Part shown: one piece after another, positions 62,655-64,000 of the stretch
How positions within the stretch are numbered: position 1 is the stretch's first letter
Layout: every line of letters starts with the position of its first letter
Source of the DNA: Oopsacas minuta
Taxonomy: Eukaryota; Porifera; Hexactinellida; Lyssacinosida; Leucopsacidae
Assembly: GCA_024704765.1 (NCBI GenBank)
Contig: JAKMXF010000318.1
Span: 186,001-250,000, forward strand
Reading direction: 5' to 3'
Length of the DNA stretch: 64,000 nucleotides
Program-made: the position numbers and the translations under genes
The notes under the pieces: model-generated
What the model saw: the letters and a program-made list of their open reading frames with translations, nothing else
Told to the model about the DNA's origin: nothing
The model's database searches: none

Positions 62655-64000
62655 ATGGCTAGTAGCTCATTCTCGCCCCTGAAACAGAAACAAAGCTCCA
62701 GCATCACACAAGAAGGATTCCACCAACTGGGATTAGAAGCTAATACAATTCTAAGGGATTATCAACTTGTTGGAGTTAATTGGATAATTGATTGTCATAA
62801 TAATAATCATGGGTGTATCCTGGGTGATGAGATGGGCCTAGGTAAAACCATACAATCTATTTCATATTTGTTGTACTTACGCAGCAAACTATCTACATTT
62901 GCGTTCTTGGTTGTTTGTCCACTTTCTTTGGTGCAGAATTGGCGGAAAGAATTCGAAACCTTCGCTCCAGATCTCAAAGTTATAACTCTGGTAGGTGACA
63001 AGGGATCCCGCGAAAATACACTAACAAAAATCAAACATTCCAATACCCTCGATTCCGTTGTCATTACAACCTCAGAATATGTCCTTATAGAATCTGATCT
63101 ATCCTTGTTAAAGTGGTCTTGTATAGTTTTTGATGAAGCTCATAGATTGAAGAATCACGAGAGTAAGTTACACACGAAGTTACAAACTAAATTTAAGATC
63201 AATTTTACACTTCTTCTAACGGGTACTCCCATACAAAACAATCTCCTTGAGCTGTACTCTCTACTATCTATAATTCATGTCGATGCCTTTCCTCTTGCGA
63301 ATATTGATAAGTTTGTGGGAGAATACAAATCAATAATTGATAAGGATAATAAAGACGAAATATCTGAGCTACATTCTCTATTAAAACCTTACCTTTTACG
63401 GAGAACTAAGGAGGAAGTTCTATCTTCTCTTCCCAAGTGTTCCCAAGTACACATATACATCCCTATATCTGATATCCAAAAAAAAATCTATAGAGCTGTG
63501 TTATATAAGGATTTAAGCGCGTTTGGAGAGGCAGGTAACAAAACACGTCTCCTTAATGTACTCATGCAGTTAAGGAAGTGTGTGAACCATCCATACCTGT
63601 TTAATGGAGTAGAACCTGAGCCATTTGAGATGGGAGAACATCTCGTAACTGCTAGTGGTAAACTAGTTATACTAGATAAAATACTAAAACACTTGAAGAA
63701 GACCAAACACAAAGTTCTGCTGTTCTCTCAGATGACACACATGCTGGATATTATACAGGATTATCTTACCTATAGGAATTATACATATGAACGATTGGAT
63801 GGCTCTGTTAGGGGAGAAGAGCGTTATTTAGCTATCAATAGCTTTAACAAGAATGAAGATACTTTCGTGTTTTTACTGAGCACAAAAGCTGGAGGTGTTG
63901 GACTAAATTTGACAGCTGCTGACACTGTCATATTCTATGACAGTGATTTCAATCCTCAAAATGACATACAGGCAGCTGCTAGAGCTCATAGAATAGGACA
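62655..64000 (+). CDS. CHD1L: CHD1L/ALC1 chromatin remodeller, cut by window end
   Basis: Open from ATG 62655 to the right edge (448 codons). SNF2-type ATPase: motif I DEMGLGKT, motif II DEAH, motif III LLLTGTPIQNN, bridging to the second RecA lobe with GKLVILDKIL, LLFSQMTHMLDIIQDYLTYR, LDGSVRGEERYLAI, LSTKAGGVGLNLTAADTVIF and AARAHRIG. VLMQLRKCVNHPYLFNGVEP and EPFEMGEHL are CHD1L/ISWI-type; no chromodomain precedes the ATPase, which starts 30 residues in, as in CHD1L. CHD1L slides nucleosomes when its macro domain binds poly(ADP-ribose); the macro domain would lie beyond the window. No intron so far. Confidence 0.95.
   Translation, partial: MASSSFSPLKQKQSSSITQEGFHQLGLEANTILRDYQLVGVNWIIDCHNNNHGCILGDEMGLGKTIQSISYLLYLRSKLSTFAFLVVCPLSLVQNWRKEFETFAPDLKVITLVGDKGSRENTLTKIKHSNTLDSVVITTSEYVLIESDLSLLKWSCIVFDEAHRLKNHESKLHTKLQTKFKINFTLLLTGTPIQNNLLELYSLLSIIHVDAFPLANIDKFVGEYKSIIDKDNKDEISELHSLLKPYLLRRTKEEVLSSLPKCSQVHIYIPISDIQKKIYRAVLYKDLSAFGEAGNKTRLLNVLMQLRKCVNHPYLFNGVEPEPFEMGEHLVTASGKLVILDKILKHLKKTKHKVLLFSQMTHMLDIIQDYLTYRNYTYERLDGSVRGEERYLAINSFNKNEDTFVFLLSTKAGGVGLNLTAADTVIFYDSDFNPQNDIQAAARAHRIG

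Noticed and set aside
1-64000. tRNA, rRNA or CRISPR arrays
   Set aside because: Looked for T-loop consensus, cloverleaf-like stretches and regular spacer arrays on both strands; none was convincing.

Overview
This is a window of a small, AT-rich animal nuclear genome. Integrin alpha, fibronectin-III (FN3) receptors, a tandem receptor tyrosine phosphatase, the Polycomb protein EED, cereblon and the ciliary protein CFAP74 point to a metazoan with motile cilia. Gene spacing of mostly 0.1-0.7 kb, introns of about 40-450 bp, an SH2-tailed myosin and many intronless genes suggest an early-branching animal. A sponge, perhaps a glass sponge, is my best inference, but the sequence does not prove it. 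No bacterial, organellar or viral genes were seen.

Layout. 0-5 kb (minus): a membrane tandem protein tyrosine phosphatase running off the left edge, with a small bZIP/Maf-like gene nested in one intron on the opposite strand; then IER3IP1. 5.4-9 kb (minus): a PLEKHM2/SKIP-like RUN-PH protein. 9.4-20.2 kb: three related FN3 receptors, here called A (minus), B (plus) and C (minus). A and B are divergent paralogs carrying an almost perfect 1.07-kb inverted repeat. 20.9-28.3 kb (plus): SH2-myosin, dymeclin, SUB1/PC4 and a 68-residue membrane protein. 28.3-33.3 kb (minus): DBR1 and integrin alpha. 33.6-41.9 kb (plus): TMEM87, HSCB, CFAP74 and cereblon. 42.4-49.9 kb (minus): an NHL-repeat protein, PSMA4, EED, an M6PR/ATG27-like receptor and ALDH7A1. 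50.9-64 kb (plus): TMEM42, an unrecognised Ser/Pro-rich protein set in two gene-poor stretches (1.8 and 4.3 kb), ARP1/centractin, a calponin-homology coiled-coil protein and CHD1L (cut by the right edge).

Gene structure is bimodal. About 17 genes, including dymeclin, CFAP74, ALDH7A1 and integrin alpha, are single open frames, whereas the phosphatase and the FN3 receptors have 9-14 short exons. Exon coordinates for the spliced genes were worked out by hand from GT/AG sites, frame and homology; all coding sums come out in frame.

The intergenic space is strewn with short non-autonomous DNA-transposon remnants (MITEs) of at least six families. Four of five copies of one family end about 50-70 bp upstream of a start codon. 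A perfect 19-bp Tn5 mosaic end at 52759-52777 is probably sequencing-library contamination or a false join. The functional theme of the left third (FN3 receptors, receptor phosphatase, SH2-myosin, and further on an integrin) is cell-surface recognition and phosphotyrosine signalling; whether that clustering is meaningful is inference.
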